A stretch of DNA of 64,000 nt, taken from positions 248,001 to 312,000 of the forward strand of contig JACJYY010000005.1 in the NCBI GenBank assembly GCA_020635875.1, given 5' to 3'. A model generated the notes under the pieces. That model saw nothing but the letters and a program-made list of their open reading frames with translations. It was not told the DNA's origin and ran no database searches. How positions within the stretch are numbered: position 1 is the stretch's first letter; each line of letters begins with the position of its first letter. This stretch comes from Flavobacteriales bacterium (GTDB lineage Bacteria; Bacteroidota; Bacteroidia; Flavobacteriales; Flavobacteriaceae). This document shows positions 54,030-63,283 of this stretch, piece by piece. The position numbers were made by a program, and so were the translations under genes.

Positions 54030-55913
54030 TTAATTATTTGTTAACTGGTAAATATTATTGTCTTTATTGGTATCTGCCATTTGCATGGTTGGATCAATGA
54101 TAATGGCCAAAATTTCTTTTTTTGGTTTAGGTATTTCGAATGAATAAGTCGGAAAAGCCCATGGCCAATCTTCTAAAACCGTTCGTTTTACTTTTGGGTA
54201 CGGGTTTTCTTTCACATAACGCATCATGCGCAACGGAATATGAAAGGACTCCTGAGAATGATCCTCATACACGACAAAAATGTCCAAAGGCATTGGCATA
54301 TTCCCAATACGCTCCAGGACTACTTTAGTTTGTTCTCCTTCTTCCTTAACCTCTTTGATATTATAATCAATCGTATTAGTCGTTTTGGTCCAATCCGTTA
54401 GATACCAATCCAAGTGCGCTCCAGAGACTTTTTCCGCTATTCTTTTAAAATCATTAGGAGTCGGATGCGTAAACTGAAACTGTTTGTAATACTCACGTAA
54501 AGTTTTTACCAAATTCTCTTGACCTATCAAATACGCCAATTGACTCAGAAATATCGTCCCTTTACTGTACGCATTAATACCATAACTTAAGTTGTCTAAA
54601 TAACGATCGGCATGCGTCGTTAAAGGTTGTTCAGTGGTTTTCTCTATTAAATAAAAATAGTTTTTGTATGCTGAACTAAACGTAGTCGGTTCTTCTTTCT
54701 CCATTACCTCATCCATCGCCAATTCAGATACATACGATGTAAAACCTTCATCCATCCATGGATGCTTAGCTTCGTTAGTAGCCAATACATGCTGAAACCA
54801 CGAATGTGCCATTTCGTGAGCGGTTACACCCACTAAACTCCCAAACTTACGCTCGCCAGTAATCAACGTACACATCGCATATTCCATACCTCCGTCTCCA
54901 CCTTGAATAATAGAGTATTGATCGTAAGGATAATCACCAATTAAACTGTTATAAAATTGCATCAGTCGAACTGCTTTAGGTTGTAGTTTTTGCCAGTTTT
55001 CAATGATTTCTTTATTGTTTTTGTACAAAAAATGCAATACCGGTCCGTTTTCTACCTGCACTTTGTCATGCAAATAGTCTGGGTCTGCCGCCCAAGTAAA
55101 ATCATGCACTTTAGGGGCGTAAAAATGCCATGTTAATTGCTTTGTTCTTCTTTTGTGCTTTATGGCAACACCTTCGTCTTGGTAACCGTAGCCTATTTCA
55201 TTGGCATTTTGGAGATATCCAGAACCTCCCAAAATATAGTCTTTGTCAATGGTGATTTTTACATCAAAATTCCCAAACTCACCATGAAACTCTCTCCCGA
55301 TATAAGGGTCAGTATGCCAACCTTCAAAATCATACACCGCCATCTTAGGATACCATTGGGTCATTGACAAAGCAACACCCTCTTTATTATTTCGACCTGA
55401 TCGTCTAATTTGCGTAGGCACTTGACCTTCAAACTCCAAATAAAACACCGTAGTAGTGTTAGGTTGGATTGGCGTTTTTAAGTCCACTTCCAAAACAGTC
55501 CCCGACAACTTCGTCTTAAGTGTGTCTTTTCCTTGAAGGATAAATGGAATTTTTAAATAGCCTACCTCATCAGGCTTAAGCGTTTTGATTTTGCTTATTT
55601 TTTCTTCTTGCTCTCCATTTTTGATCACATGCACCATACGATCATCTGGGTCATGCACATGTTGTAAGCGAATATCCATTTCGCTCCCAGGCTGAAAGGC
55701 ATTATTGTACAAATGAAAATAGACTTTGTTGAGTGTGTCCTTCGAATTATTAGTATACAACAAATGTTGAGTCCCAGTGTATTGGAAACTCTCAACAACC
55801 ATTTGCACCTCCATCTTGTAATCCACATGCTGTTGCCAATAGGTTACCCGTTCTTGCTGCCCATAAGCAGTAAAAACCAGCAGTAATATTCCTATTTGTA
55901 ACAGTCTATTCAT
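54030..55913 (-). CDS. M1 family zinc metallopeptidase
   Basis: 627 residues with a signal peptide (cut near AYG/QQ). The gluzincin site is HEMAH (H366, E367, H370) with the third ligand E389 in WMDEGFTSYV. The substrate-binding GGMEYAMC replaces the classic GxMEN. Family members are aminopeptidases; this one is periplasmic or secreted. Its ATG directly abuts the stop of the S8 peptidase gene upstream (no gap), so they share a transcript. Confidence 0.94.
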   Translation of the reverse strand: MNRLLQIGILLLVFTAYGQQERVTYWQQHVDYKMEVQMVVESFQYTGTQHLLYTNNSKDTLNKVYFHLYNNAFQPGSEMDIRLQHVHDPDDRMVHVIKNGEQEEKISKIKTLKPDEVGYLKIPFILQGKDTLKTKLSGTVLEVDLKTPIQPNTTTVFYLEFEGQVPTQIRRSGRNNKEGVALSMTQWYPKMAVYDFEGWHTDPYIGREFHGEFGNFDVKITIDKDYILGGSGYLQNANEIGYGYQDEGVAIKHKRRTKQLTWHFYAPKVHDFTWAADPDYLHDKVQVENGPVLHFLYKNNKEIIENWQKLQPKAVRLMQFYNSLIGDYPYDQYSIIQGGDGGMEYAMCTLITGERKFGSLVGVTAHEMAHSWFQHVLATNEAKHPWMDEGFTSYVSELAMDEVMEKEEPTTFSSAYKNYFYLIEKTTEQPLTTHADRYLDNLSYGINAYSKGTIFLSQLAYLIGQENLVKTLREYYKQFQFTHPTPNDFKRIAEKVSGAHLDWYLTDWTKTTNTIDYNIKEVKEEGEQTKVVLERIGNMPMPLDIFVVYEDHSQESFHIPLRMMRYVKENPYPKVKRTVLEDWPWAFPTYSFEIPKPKKEILAIIIDPTMQMADTNKDNNIYQLTNN

Positions 55914-57512
55914 CTATTTATCTTTTAAAGCGGCTATTTCTTTAGCCATCAATAAGGCATTGTATGCATTAACTATTCTTCCTGATTGACACGTTTCAGA
56001 GAATGGTTTTTCAATACCTGAATCTTTACCTCCAATAGCTACTTTTGATTGAATCGCAATACCTGAATCCATTAATATATACTTGACTTCAGATGCGGAT
56101 AATGTAGGGTAATAGGAACGAATTAATGCCGCTACCCCTGACACACTTGGTGCTGCCATCGAAGTTCCGGACAAGAACTCATACGTATCATTAGGTGTTG
56201 CTGCATAAATTTTTACCCCTGGAGCAAAAACATCTACATTTTCTTTTCCATAATTGGAAAAACTAGCCAAAAGTTCCTTTCCGTACTGATAATTAAGAGC
56301 TCCTACCGAAATAAAATTATCCGCTACTTCCTTTTGTCCTAACAATGCATCATTAGGATAAACTGCAATTTCATCAATATCATAGGCATCATTTCCTGCT
56401 GCATTAACAATTAAAACATCTTTTTCTGCGGCATACTTGATGGCCTCTAATACCCATTGCGTATGTGGAGAAAACTCTTTACCAAAACTAGTATTGATAA
56501 TTTGAGCTCCATTATCAGCCGCATAACGAATCGCCAACGCCACATCCTTATCGTACTCATCTCCATCAGGCACTGCTCTGATGGCCATAATCTCAATTTG
56601 TGAAGCATTAGGATGGTTGTTTTTACCAAATGACTTAACAATAATCCCTGAAACATGTGTCCCGTGTTTAGCTTCTTCTTTGTCTGGACCAATTACATCT
56701 GCATTTCCATAGTCAATATCTGTGATGTCATTAGGGTTATCTCCTAGTTTTTTACGGTTATCAAATGCTATATTCAAGTGATAATCCATTTGAGAATTTA
56801 CATAATTTTGATATCCTTCAACTTCTTCATCAAATTCTTTTTTTGAGCTTTTGCTCAAAATACTTTCCATGATGCTTTTGTACTGTAACAAATCAAAATC
56901 TTCGGACTCAATAGCTTTAACATCCTCCAAGGTATAGTCCTCTTTTCCCAAATGTTTTTTTATGCCATTGTCCACCATGACAATAAAATCTATTTGGCTT
57001 TTATTTTCTTGGGCTTCAGCTAATTTAGACTGGTACTTTTCCTCTGCTTTTTTGTACTCATCAGTTGCTTTATCTGCATTTCGCATCAAACGCACAAACT
57101 CTAAATTTTCGTGTAAGATGTCTCCCAAAAAGTTCCAACCATGGATATCATCTTTGTAATTATTGTTATCGTCATCAATAGCATTTCCAGCTATCTCATC
57201 TTGATTTACCCATATATTATTTTTTAAGGCTTGGTGCTCAATATCCACTCCTGAATCGATCACTCCTACAATTACCTTTTCGCCAACCTGATTCTTAATA
57301 ATCTTTTCATAAGCACGATCAATACTCATTCCTGGTACGGTATCCTTCGCCAAATCCATATGACTCCAATTTTTGAAAGCTTCTTCCTCAATTGCTGCTT
57401 TTTTGACAGGCAAAGCTTTTACCTCTTCCATTGAGGTGAATAACATCTTTGGCGAACAGCTCACTAAAGCTACTGCTACAAGACTTGTGATATACAGGTT
57501 TCTTTTGTTCAT
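55914..57512 (-). CDS. S8 family subtilisin-like peptidase, lipoprotein
   Basis: 532 residues. Lipobox ALVSC (C19). The catalytic triad is D86 (GVIDSGVD), H283 (HGTHVSG) and S451 (SGTSMAAPSV). A long helical insert (about 130-270) rich in Lys and Glu separates Asp from His, unusual for small subtilisins but seen in flavobacterial S8 lipoproteins. It probably sits on the membrane as a protein-degrading or processing enzyme. It is in a tight group with the MBL-fold gene (3 bases upstream) and the M1 gene (directly downstream). Confidence 0.94.
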   Translation of the reverse strand: MNKRNLYITSLVAVALVSCSPKMLFTSMEEVKALPVKKAAIEEEAFKNWSHMDLAKDTVPGMSIDRAYEKIIKNQVGEKVIVGVIDSGVDIEHQALKNNIWVNQDEIAGNAIDDDNNNYKDDIHGWNFLGDILHENLEFVRLMRNADKATDEYKKAEEKYQSKLAEAQENKSQIDFIVMVDNGIKKHLGKEDYTLEDVKAIESEDFDLLQYKSIMESILSKSSKKEFDEEVEGYQNYVNSQMDYHLNIAFDNRKKLGDNPNDITDIDYGNADVIGPDKEEAKHGTHVSGIIVKSFGKNNHPNASQIEIMAIRAVPDGDEYDKDVALAIRYAADNGAQIINTSFGKEFSPHTQWVLEAIKYAAEKDVLIVNAAGNDAYDIDEIAVYPNDALLGQKEVADNFISVGALNYQYGKELLASFSNYGKENVDVFAPGVKIYAATPNDTYEFLSGTSMAAPSVSGVAALIRSYYPTLSASEVKYILMDSGIAIQSKVAIGGKDSGIEKPFSETCQSGRIVNAYNALLMAKEIAALKDK

Positions 57513-57515
57513 TTT

Positions 57516-58376
57516 TTAGTTGAATAAATCGTTATACGTTAATCGTTCTTTTAATCGGACTCCTTTTTCGGTTTGTTGCACCGTAATGATTTCATTGTGT
57601 GCGTCGTGCCCCATCAATAAATAATACTCATTCGCGGCGGCTTCATTCAGGAACTTTTCCTTTTCGGAAAGGGTCAATAAGGGTCTGGTATCATAACCCA
57701 TCACATAAGGAACAGGTAAATGTCCCACCGTTGGTACCAAATCCGCCATGTAGACCAAGGTTTTCCCCTGGTAATCAATACGTGGCAACATTTGTTTTTC
57801 GGTATGACCGTCCATGAAATAAATGCCAAAATCCAATTCTGAATGTGCATTAAAATAAGGCTGTATAGTAGCTATGAAATTCAGCTGTCCTGATTCCTGC
57901 ATCGGCATCAGGTTTTCCGTTTTGAAAGAGGCTACCTCTCGACTGTTAGGCTCTATCGCCCATTGCCAGTGATTTTCGTTGGTCCAGAATTTAGCGTTTT
58001 TGAAAACTGGTTCGTAGCCTGTACGCTCCTTGTTCCACTTTATACAGCCCCCACAATGATCAAAATGCAGATGTGTCAAAAACACATCGGTTACATCATC
58101 CACCGTAAAGCCGTATTGTACTAAAGATTGCTGGATCGAAAAATCGCCCCATCGGTAATAATAGCTGAAAAACTTATCCGATTGCTTGTCCCCCATCCCT
58201 GTATCTATCAATATCAAACGCTTACCGTCCTCAATTAATAAACAACGGGCTGCAATATCAATCATGTTATTGCTGTCCGCAGGATTGGTTCGTGACCATA
58301 TAGACTTAGGCACAACGCCAAACATTGCACCGCCATCCAATTTAAAATTGCCACTTTCAATCGGGTAAATTTTCAT
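57516..58376 (-). CDS. MBL-fold metallo-hydrolase
   Basis: 286 residues, no signal peptide. The metal motif is THLHFDHCGG (H102, H104, D106, H107), with further ligands in YFMDGHTEK and in LLMGHDAHNE. The start (FKLDGGAMFGVVPKSIW) resembles lactonase or quorum-quenching-type hydrolases of the superfamily, but the substrate cannot be assigned. It is first in a tight group with S8 and M1 peptidases. Confidence 0.9.
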   Translation of the reverse strand: MKIYPIESGNFKLDGGAMFGVVPKSIWSRTNPADSNNMIDIAARCLLIEDGKRLILIDTGMGDKQSDKFFSYYYRWGDFSIQQSLVQYGFTVDDVTDVFLTHLHFDHCGGCIKWNKERTGYEPVFKNAKFWTNENHWQWAIEPNSREVASFKTENLMPMQESGQLNFIATIQPYFNAHSELDFGIYFMDGHTEKQMLPRIDYQGKTLVYMADLVPTVGHLPVPYVMGYDTRPLLTLSEKEKFLNEAAANEYYLLMGHDAHNEIITVQQTEKGVRLKERLTYNDLFN

Positions 58377-58526
58377 AGTAAAATAATTGCCGCAAATTAA
58401 TAAAATCTTAACGAATCAACGATTTATTACTACTATTAAGAGGATAAAAAAGGAAAAGGTTGCAGTTAGTGGGGTGGAAAGCGGAAAAAGAAAATTTTAA
58501 GTTGCGTTGGTTTACTCTTAATGGCA

Positions 58527-58541
58527 CGGAAAACATTTCCG
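58527..58541. terminator. Small hairpin after the toxin gene
   Basis: CGGAAA (58527-58532) pairs with TTTCCG (58536-58541) over a 3-base loop, a few bases past the toxin stop at 58554. It is short, so the terminator call is weak. Confidence 0.35.
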
Positions 58542-58553
58542 CAAGTTCGGGTT

Positions 58554-58877
58554 TTATTTATTCTTACTTGGGTGTTGACGTGTATCAAAAACTCGTGTAA
58601 TATAAATCTTCGTTTTTCCGTTTCGGTAGGTTATCTTATAATGCTTGTAGTATATCTTTCTGTATTCTTGTTTTAGATGACTAAAGGATTCATCTACCGA
58701 ACCTATGTTTTGAAAATCATATTCTGTATTTTCTAATATTTTCGGAGCATCAATAACATTATGTGCTACTTCTAATGCTTTTGATTTTCCTATAACGGAT
58801 GCATTAAAGATGGATATTTTTCTTAAATCTTTTAATGCTCGTTTAGTCCACGTAACTGACTTTACTACAACTCCCAA
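58554..58877 (-). CDS. RelE/ParE-family toxin of a type II toxin-antitoxin pair
   Basis: 107 residues. It begins with the ParE-like VTWTKRALKDLRKI and continues NVIDAPKILENTEYDFQNIG, then ends with the family strand RKIYYKHYKITYRNGKTKIYITRVFDTRQHPSK. Family members poison gyrase or cut mRNA; which applies cannot be told. The start overlaps the end of the small upstream gene by 13 bases, the usual antitoxin-first order. Confidence 0.85.
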   Translation of the reverse strand: MGVVVKSVTWTKRALKDLRKISIFNASVIGKSKALEVAHNVIDAPKILENTEYDFQNIGSVDESFSHLKQEYRKIYYKHYKITYRNGKTKIYITRVFDTRQHPSKNK

Positions 58878-59101
58878 CTATCTACAATTTTATGGGCTTC
58901 TTCTGTACTATAAACGCGACCTGCTTTGATATCTACTTCCGCTTCCGCCATCAAGATATCTTCCTGCTTTTGTTCTGCTGATAGTTTTTCTTTTACCTTA
59001 CGCATTGATTGTATCATGTTTTTTACAGCCTCTATAAAAGTAGGGTCTTTTGATTCTGACAATGCCTTTTGTATCCAATTGATTTCTGCTTGTAAATCCA
59101 T
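58865..59101 (-). CDS. Antitoxin partner of the RelE/ParE-family toxin
   Basis: 78 residues, all-helical and charged. The C-terminal part (EAEVDIKAGRVYSTEEAHKIVDSWEL) has the form seen in Bacteroidota antitoxins, where AGRVY and the following helix wrap the toxin. No DNA-binding domain is obvious in the N-terminal half, so self-regulation is uncertain. It overlaps the toxin gene by 13 bases. Confidence 0.75.
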   Translation of the reverse strand: MDLQAEINWIQKALSESKDPTFIEAVKNMIQSMRKVKEKLSAEQKQEDILMAEAEVDIKAGRVYSTEEAHKIVDSWEL

Positions 59102-59395
59102 TACTATAAGGTTTTGATTTCTACAAAGATAACTTTTATTTGATTTAAGATATTGAATTTTATTTATTGACCTTAGCAGGAAGATAAAGCTTACATAGAG
59201 AGGATTTGAAACCTACGGCATCACGATTGGAATTGGTGGCACCAAATTTACATCTCCACAGAAAATCTTCATTCGATTACTCTGACTAAAAAAATTAACA
59301 TAATTTTTTAATTTTTAACACAAAATTTATATATTCGATTTCTATAAACTTTAAAACTAAAAAACGTATGAAAAAACTACATTTAACTTTAGCTC

Positions 59396-60373
59396 TTGTT
59401 TTTAGCTGGGGCAACATTGAATTTCACTTCTTGCTCTAAAGATGAAGTCGAAACACCAGTAAACAATACTCCTGCTGTGACTACTCCAACAAATGGAGCT
59501 TTGATTGACGGAACAGAAGCCCAAAAAAGTTCTGAACCTGCCATGAACGATAAAACCGCCGTTTTAGAAACTACTGCCGGAAAATTTGAAGTTGGTTTTG
59601 CAAGTAAACCTACGGAGAGCGGAACTTATACGGTAAAATCAACAATTTCGGCAAAAAACGCATCCATGGCTGCAAGAGCTGCAGCAGGAACTTTGAAAGA
59701 GGTAACTGTTACATATACTAGCAAAGATAATATTGTTTATAAGGCTGCTGATAACGCTGGAGGAACTGTTACAATTACTATTAAAGATGGCAAAATGACT
59801 ATTGATATTAGCAATCTAAATGTTTGCAACAGCACTACTTGTAAAAAAGTATCTGTTAAATACGATTTTTATTATACCCCACCAGTTGTAAATCCAGATC
59901 CTGTTGACCCAGATCCTGTTGATCCAGGCCCAATAAATCCAAACCCATCTACTGGCGATCCTGGTACTGCATATATTAACGGAGTAAAAAGTGTTTCAAC
60001 GTTTGGAACAGGTATGTCTTTAGGACGAAATGTAGTATTTAACACGCCTGTTGGAAGTTTCCAAGTTTGGTTTAAAGACAAACCAATGGTTGGTACATTT
60101 AAAGTAAGAAGTTACCAACAAGTTTTAATGAATAACAAAGCTGCTGATGAGGCTGGATTTGTATTCGTAGACCCAACTAAACCTGCTACAGGAGCTGGGG
60201 GGCAATTTTGGTCTTCTGACACATCAGGCGGAACTATTATTGTTACCGCTAGTGGTAATGATTTAATCATTGAAGCTAAAGATATTACTGTTTGTTCTGT
60301 GGATAATTACGGAAGCTATACTAACGAATGCAAAAAATTCTCTGCTTTCTATAAAATCCCTAAACCACAATAA
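59396..60373 (+). CDS. Two-domain lipoprotein with out-of-frame signal peptide
   Basis: The main frame has only a TTG (59396) as start and a TAG just before it. An ATG at 59368 with MKKLHLTLALV looks like the true signal peptide start but is off by one: removing one T from the run of five at 59399-59403 would join them into MKKLHLTLALVLAGATLNFTSCSKDE, a normal lipoprotein signal. The protein (325 residues from the TTG) has two related beta domains (about 50-165 and 195-325), each with a GxFxVxFxxKPxxGT start and a VC...CKKxS end, linked by a Pro/Asp-rich stretch. Either a pseudogene, a phase-variable gene, or a sequence error. Confidence 0.65.
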   Translation: MFLAGATLNFTSCSKDEVETPVNNTPAVTTPTNGALIDGTEAQKSSEPAMNDKTAVLETTAGKFEVGFASKPTESGTYTVKSTISAKNASMAARAAAGTLKEVTVTYTSKDNIVYKAADNAGGTVTITIKDGKMTIDISNLNVCNSTTCKKVSVKYDFYYTPPVVNPDPVDPDPVDPGPINPNPSTGDPGTAYINGVKSVSTFGTGMSLGRNVVFNTPVGSFQVWFKDKPMVGTFKVRSYQQVLMNNKAADEAGFVFVDPTKPATGAGGQFWSSDTSGGTIIVTASGNDLIIEAKDITVCSVDNYGSYTNECKKFSAFYKIPKPQ

Positions 60374-60396
60374 TCAACTATAAATTTTTAATCATA

Positions 60397-60432
60397 AAAA
60401 AACGCTTCTGTTAATTAACAGAAGCGTTTTTT
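60397..60432. terminator. 36-base perfect palindromic terminator
   Basis: Arms 60397-60414 and 60415-60432 are exact inverses with A and T runs at the ends, followed by more T. It serves the lipoprotein gene ending at 60373 and could stop lepA transcripts from the other side. Confidence 0.85.
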
Positions 60433-60458
60433 GTTTTTTTGCGTTACTGGGTGAAGCT

Positions 60459-60512
60459 ACGTACAGTGTACGGCGGAACACAGGACGGCAAGCCTAGGCT
60501 TGCCGGAACGCC
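60459..60512. repeat. GC-rich palindromic element next to the lepA stop
   Basis: The stretch holds CGTAC-AGT-GTACG and a 20-base perfect palindrome centred on CCTAGG (60486-60505). It is clearly richer in G+C than its surroundings, like a REP-type element. No second copy was seen in the window. Confidence 0.5.
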
Positions 60513-62309
60513 TTAATCATTCAACTTTAACACCGCCATAAACGCTTCCTGAGGAATTTCTACATTACCCACTTGGCGCATGCGTTTTTTACCTTTTTTC
60601 TGTTTTTCTAACAATTTACGTTTACGAGAAATATCCCCTCCATAACACTTGGCCGTTACGTCTTTACGAAGGGCTTTTACGGTTTCACGGGAAATAATTT
60701 TCGCCCCAATAGCAGCTTGGATTGGAATATCAAATTGCTGACGTGGAATCAACTCTTTTAGTTTCTCACACATCTTCTTACCTATATTATACGCATTATC
60801 AGTATGAATCAAAGCTGATAGAGCATCCACCGATTCGGCATTTAATAAAACGTCCACCTTTACCAACTTAGAGGTACGCATACCTATTGGAGAATAATCA
60901 AATGAAGCATAACCCTTTGAAACGGTCTTTAATCGATCATAAAAATCAAACACTATCTCTGCCAACGGCATATCGAAGGCTAGCTCAACACGTTCTTGTG
61001 TTAAATACGTTTGATTGGTTATTTCTCCTCGTTTTTCGATACATAACTTCATGACAGCTCCCACAAAATCAGACTTCGTAATTATAGTTGCTTTGATATA
61101 AGGCTCTTCTACTCGATCTAATTTTGATGGATCAGGCAAATCCGATGGGTTATTTACAATTAATGGAGTCTCTGGTTCTTTTTTAGTATACGCCAAATAA
61201 GACACATTGGGTACGGTAGTTATTACCGTCATGTCAAACTCTCGTTCCAAACGTTCCTGTATGATCTCCATGTGTAACATCCCTAAAAATCCACATCGAA
61301 ATCCAAATCCCAATGCTGCCGAACTCTCTGGTGTAAAGGTCAATGAGGCATCGTTCAATTGTAACTTTTCCATTGATGCTCTCAGATCTTCATAATCTTC
61401 TGTATCTACGGGATATATTCCCGCAAACACCATAGGCTTAACCTTCTCAAACCCTGCAATCATTTCGTTTGTAGGTCTTACTGCGTCAGTAATAGTATCC
61501 CCTACATGCACTTCCTTGGCTTCTTTTATACCTGATATCAAGTAACCTACATCTCCCGTAGAAACAACGTTTTTAGGGGTTTGTTTTAGCTTTAGCGTTC
61601 CTATTTCATCAGCAAAATATTCCTTGCCTGTGGCCATGAACTTAATCTTCTGCCCTTTTTTCATTTCGCCGTTGACTACTCTAAAAATTACCTCAATACC
61701 TCTAAAGGGATTATAATGTGAGTCAAATATCAAGGCTTGCAAAGGTTCCTCTGTATTTCCTTTAGGCGCTGGAATACGCTCAATAATGGCTTTGAGTATG
61801 TTTTCTACTCCAAATCCAGTTTTACCCGATGCATGTATAATATCCTCAATATCACAACCCAATAAATCCACTATATCATCACTCACTTCCTCTGGATTGG
61901 CACTTGGTAAATCGACTTTATTGAGTACTGGGATTATTTCCAAATCATTCTCTAAAGCCAAGTACAAATTAGAAATTGTCTGTGCCTGAATACTTTGTGC
62001 TGCATCGACAATCAACAAAGCCCCCTCGCAAGCAGCAATAGATCTAGACACCTCATAAGAAAAATCGACATGCCCTGGCGTGTCAATCAAGTTGAGAATA
62101 TACGATTGACCTTCATACATATATTCCATTTGAATCGCATGACTCTTAATGGTAATCCCGCGCTCGCGTTCCAAATCCATATCATCCAACAACTGGGCTT
62201 TTTCTTCGCGCGCTGTAACCGTTTGAGTAGCCCCTAATAATCGGTCTGCCAAAGTGCTCTTACCATGGTCAATATGGGCTATAATACAGAAATTCCTTAT
62301 GTTCTTCAT
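60513..62309 (-). CDS. lepA: Elongation factor 4
   Basis: 598 residues, the normal length. G domain: AHIDHGKSTLADRL (G1), RERGITIKS (G2), DTPGHVDFS (G3), NKVDLPSA (G4). Domains II and III follow, then the LepA-specific C-terminal domain (RKDVTAKCYGGDISRKRKLLEKQKKGKKRM). It is a ribosomal GTPase acting in translation under stress. A TATATTTG promoter element lies 51 bases upstream. Confidence 0.98.
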   Translation of the reverse strand: MKNIRNFCIIAHIDHGKSTLADRLLGATQTVTAREEKAQLLDDMDLERERGITIKSHAIQMEYMYEGQSYILNLIDTPGHVDFSYEVSRSIAACEGALLIVDAAQSIQAQTISNLYLALENDLEIIPVLNKVDLPSANPEEVSDDIVDLLGCDIEDIIHASGKTGFGVENILKAIIERIPAPKGNTEEPLQALIFDSHYNPFRGIEVIFRVVNGEMKKGQKIKFMATGKEYFADEIGTLKLKQTPKNVVSTGDVGYLISGIKEAKEVHVGDTITDAVRPTNEMIAGFEKVKPMVFAGIYPVDTEDYEDLRASMEKLQLNDASLTFTPESSAALGFGFRCGFLGMLHMEIIQERLEREFDMTVITTVPNVSYLAYTKKEPETPLIVNNPSDLPDPSKLDRVEEPYIKATIITKSDFVGAVMKLCIEKRGEITNQTYLTQERVELAFDMPLAEIVFDFYDRLKTVSKGYASFDYSPIGMRTSKLVKVDVLLNAESVDALSALIHTDNAYNIGKKMCEKLKELIPRQQFDIPIQAAIGAKIISRETVKALRKDVTAKCYGGDISRKRKLLEKQKKGKKRMRQVGNVEIPQEAFMAVLKLND

Positions 62310-62359
62310 GCTTTAAGTAGGTGTTCTATTGTTCCTAAATACTAGGAAATATCAGGGAG

Positions 62360-62367
62360 CAAATATA
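62360..62367 (-). promoter_or_regulatory. Candidate -7 element for lepA
   Basis: The minus strand reads TATATTTG, 51 bases before the ATG at 62309. No TTG at the ideal -33 distance. Confidence 0.45.
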
Positions 62368-62454
62368 AGTCAAATGTTGTAAACCTATGATGTAAAAAAA
62401 CATTTCTAAGATTGACATAATATTGCTAATTTTGTGTTAATTAGCTCTTTATAA

Positions 62455-62484
62455 TTGGTCAATTAAAGATTTATGATATATTTG
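62455..62484 (+). promoter_or_regulatory. Promoter of the 62508 lipoprotein gene
   Basis: TTG (62455-62457), exactly 19 bases, then TATATTTG (62477-62484). It fits the Bacteroidota consensus well and ends 23 bases before the ATG. Confidence 0.7.
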
Positions 62485-62507
62485 TAGACCAAAAATTTTA
62501 AAATTTC

Positions 62508-63215
62508 ATGAAAAACATAAATTCATTATTAGTTGTATTGGTGTTGAGTATGACTCTTGTTAATTGTACGCAAGAAACAATTCCTCTAAATGAATCTAGC
62601 GCGCCTGTAAACACCGATTATTCTGGGTCAAAAGTGAAGATTAACGATCAAAAATTTATCCCTACAGCAATCTCAGTTTTAGAGCAACCGACCAAACTAA
62701 TAACGCGCAAAAAGAAAACTTTTATTCTTTCAAAAGAGCAAGGAGATGCTATCTCAATACAATTTAATTATGCTACAGCTGATACCATCAACGGTACTTA
62801 TCCTACCAAAACAAATGTTACCAATCATGCTTTGTTAACCTTTTATCGTAAGGGGTTTGCTTTTTCTCCGATAAGTGGTGAAGTAAAAATCACAGAGTTT
62901 GCCAATAGCATTTTTAGAATTGAATTTATGGATGTAATTGTTGAGAACCCTAACTATAAAGAACCATCAACAATACCTGTGGTTGATCCTACTGACGAAA
63001 CAACCACTGAAACTACCCCTACTACAGAGACGGCCGAAGAAACTACTAGTACTAGAGGTTTAAAAGTAAATTACGTTGTTGCTGAAGAAGATCCAACCCC
63101 TGTCATTGATCCTGTGCTACAAGCCATTTATGACGATCCAACAAAACATATTATTACGGGTGCATTTCAGGCAACTTTTATTATTAAATCAAGAGCTAAC
63201 GTAGCTCCTAACTAA
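62508..63215 (+). CDS. Predicted lipoprotein with Thr/Glu-rich linker
   Basis: 235 residues. Signal peptide with lipobox TLVNC (C20). About 35-155 is a beta-rich domain (VKINDQKFIPTAISVL ... FRIEFMDVIVENPNY); about 160-185 is a repetitive Thr/Glu linker (TTETTPTTETAEETTS). No family recognised. It may be distantly like the domains of the 59396 lipoprotein (INGTYxxK, then a charged beta end), and both flank lepA on the plus strand. Confidence 0.8.
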   Translation: MKNINSLLVVLVLSMTLVNCTQETIPLNESSAPVNTDYSGSKVKINDQKFIPTAISVLEQPTKLITRKKKTFILSKEQGDAISIQFNYATADTINGTYPTKTNVTNHALLTFYRKGFAFSPISGEVKITEFANSIFRIEFMDVIVENPNYKEPSTIPVVDPTDETTTETTPTTETAEETTSTRGLKVNYVVAEEDPTPVIDPVLQAIYDDPTKHIITGAFQATFIIKSRANVAPN

Positions 63216-63225
63216 CTATATTTAA

Positions 63226-63280
63226 AATATTCACAACAAAAAAGGCTCCGAAATTTGGAGCCTTTTTTGTTGTGAATATT
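63226..63280. terminator. 24-bp perfect bidirectional terminator hairpin
   Basis: Arms 63226-63249 and 63257-63280 pair perfectly over a 7-base loop, and A-T pairing continues two more bases. It serves both convergent genes (62508-63215 and 63284-63661). Confidence 0.9.
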
Positions 63281-63283
63281 TTT

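Noticed and set aside
59190..59260. tRNA-like T-arm on the minus strand (GGTTTCAAATCC)
   Set aside because: Only three stem pairs form and no acceptor, D or anticodon arms could be fitted. It is treated as part of a 266-base gap with nothing recognisable.
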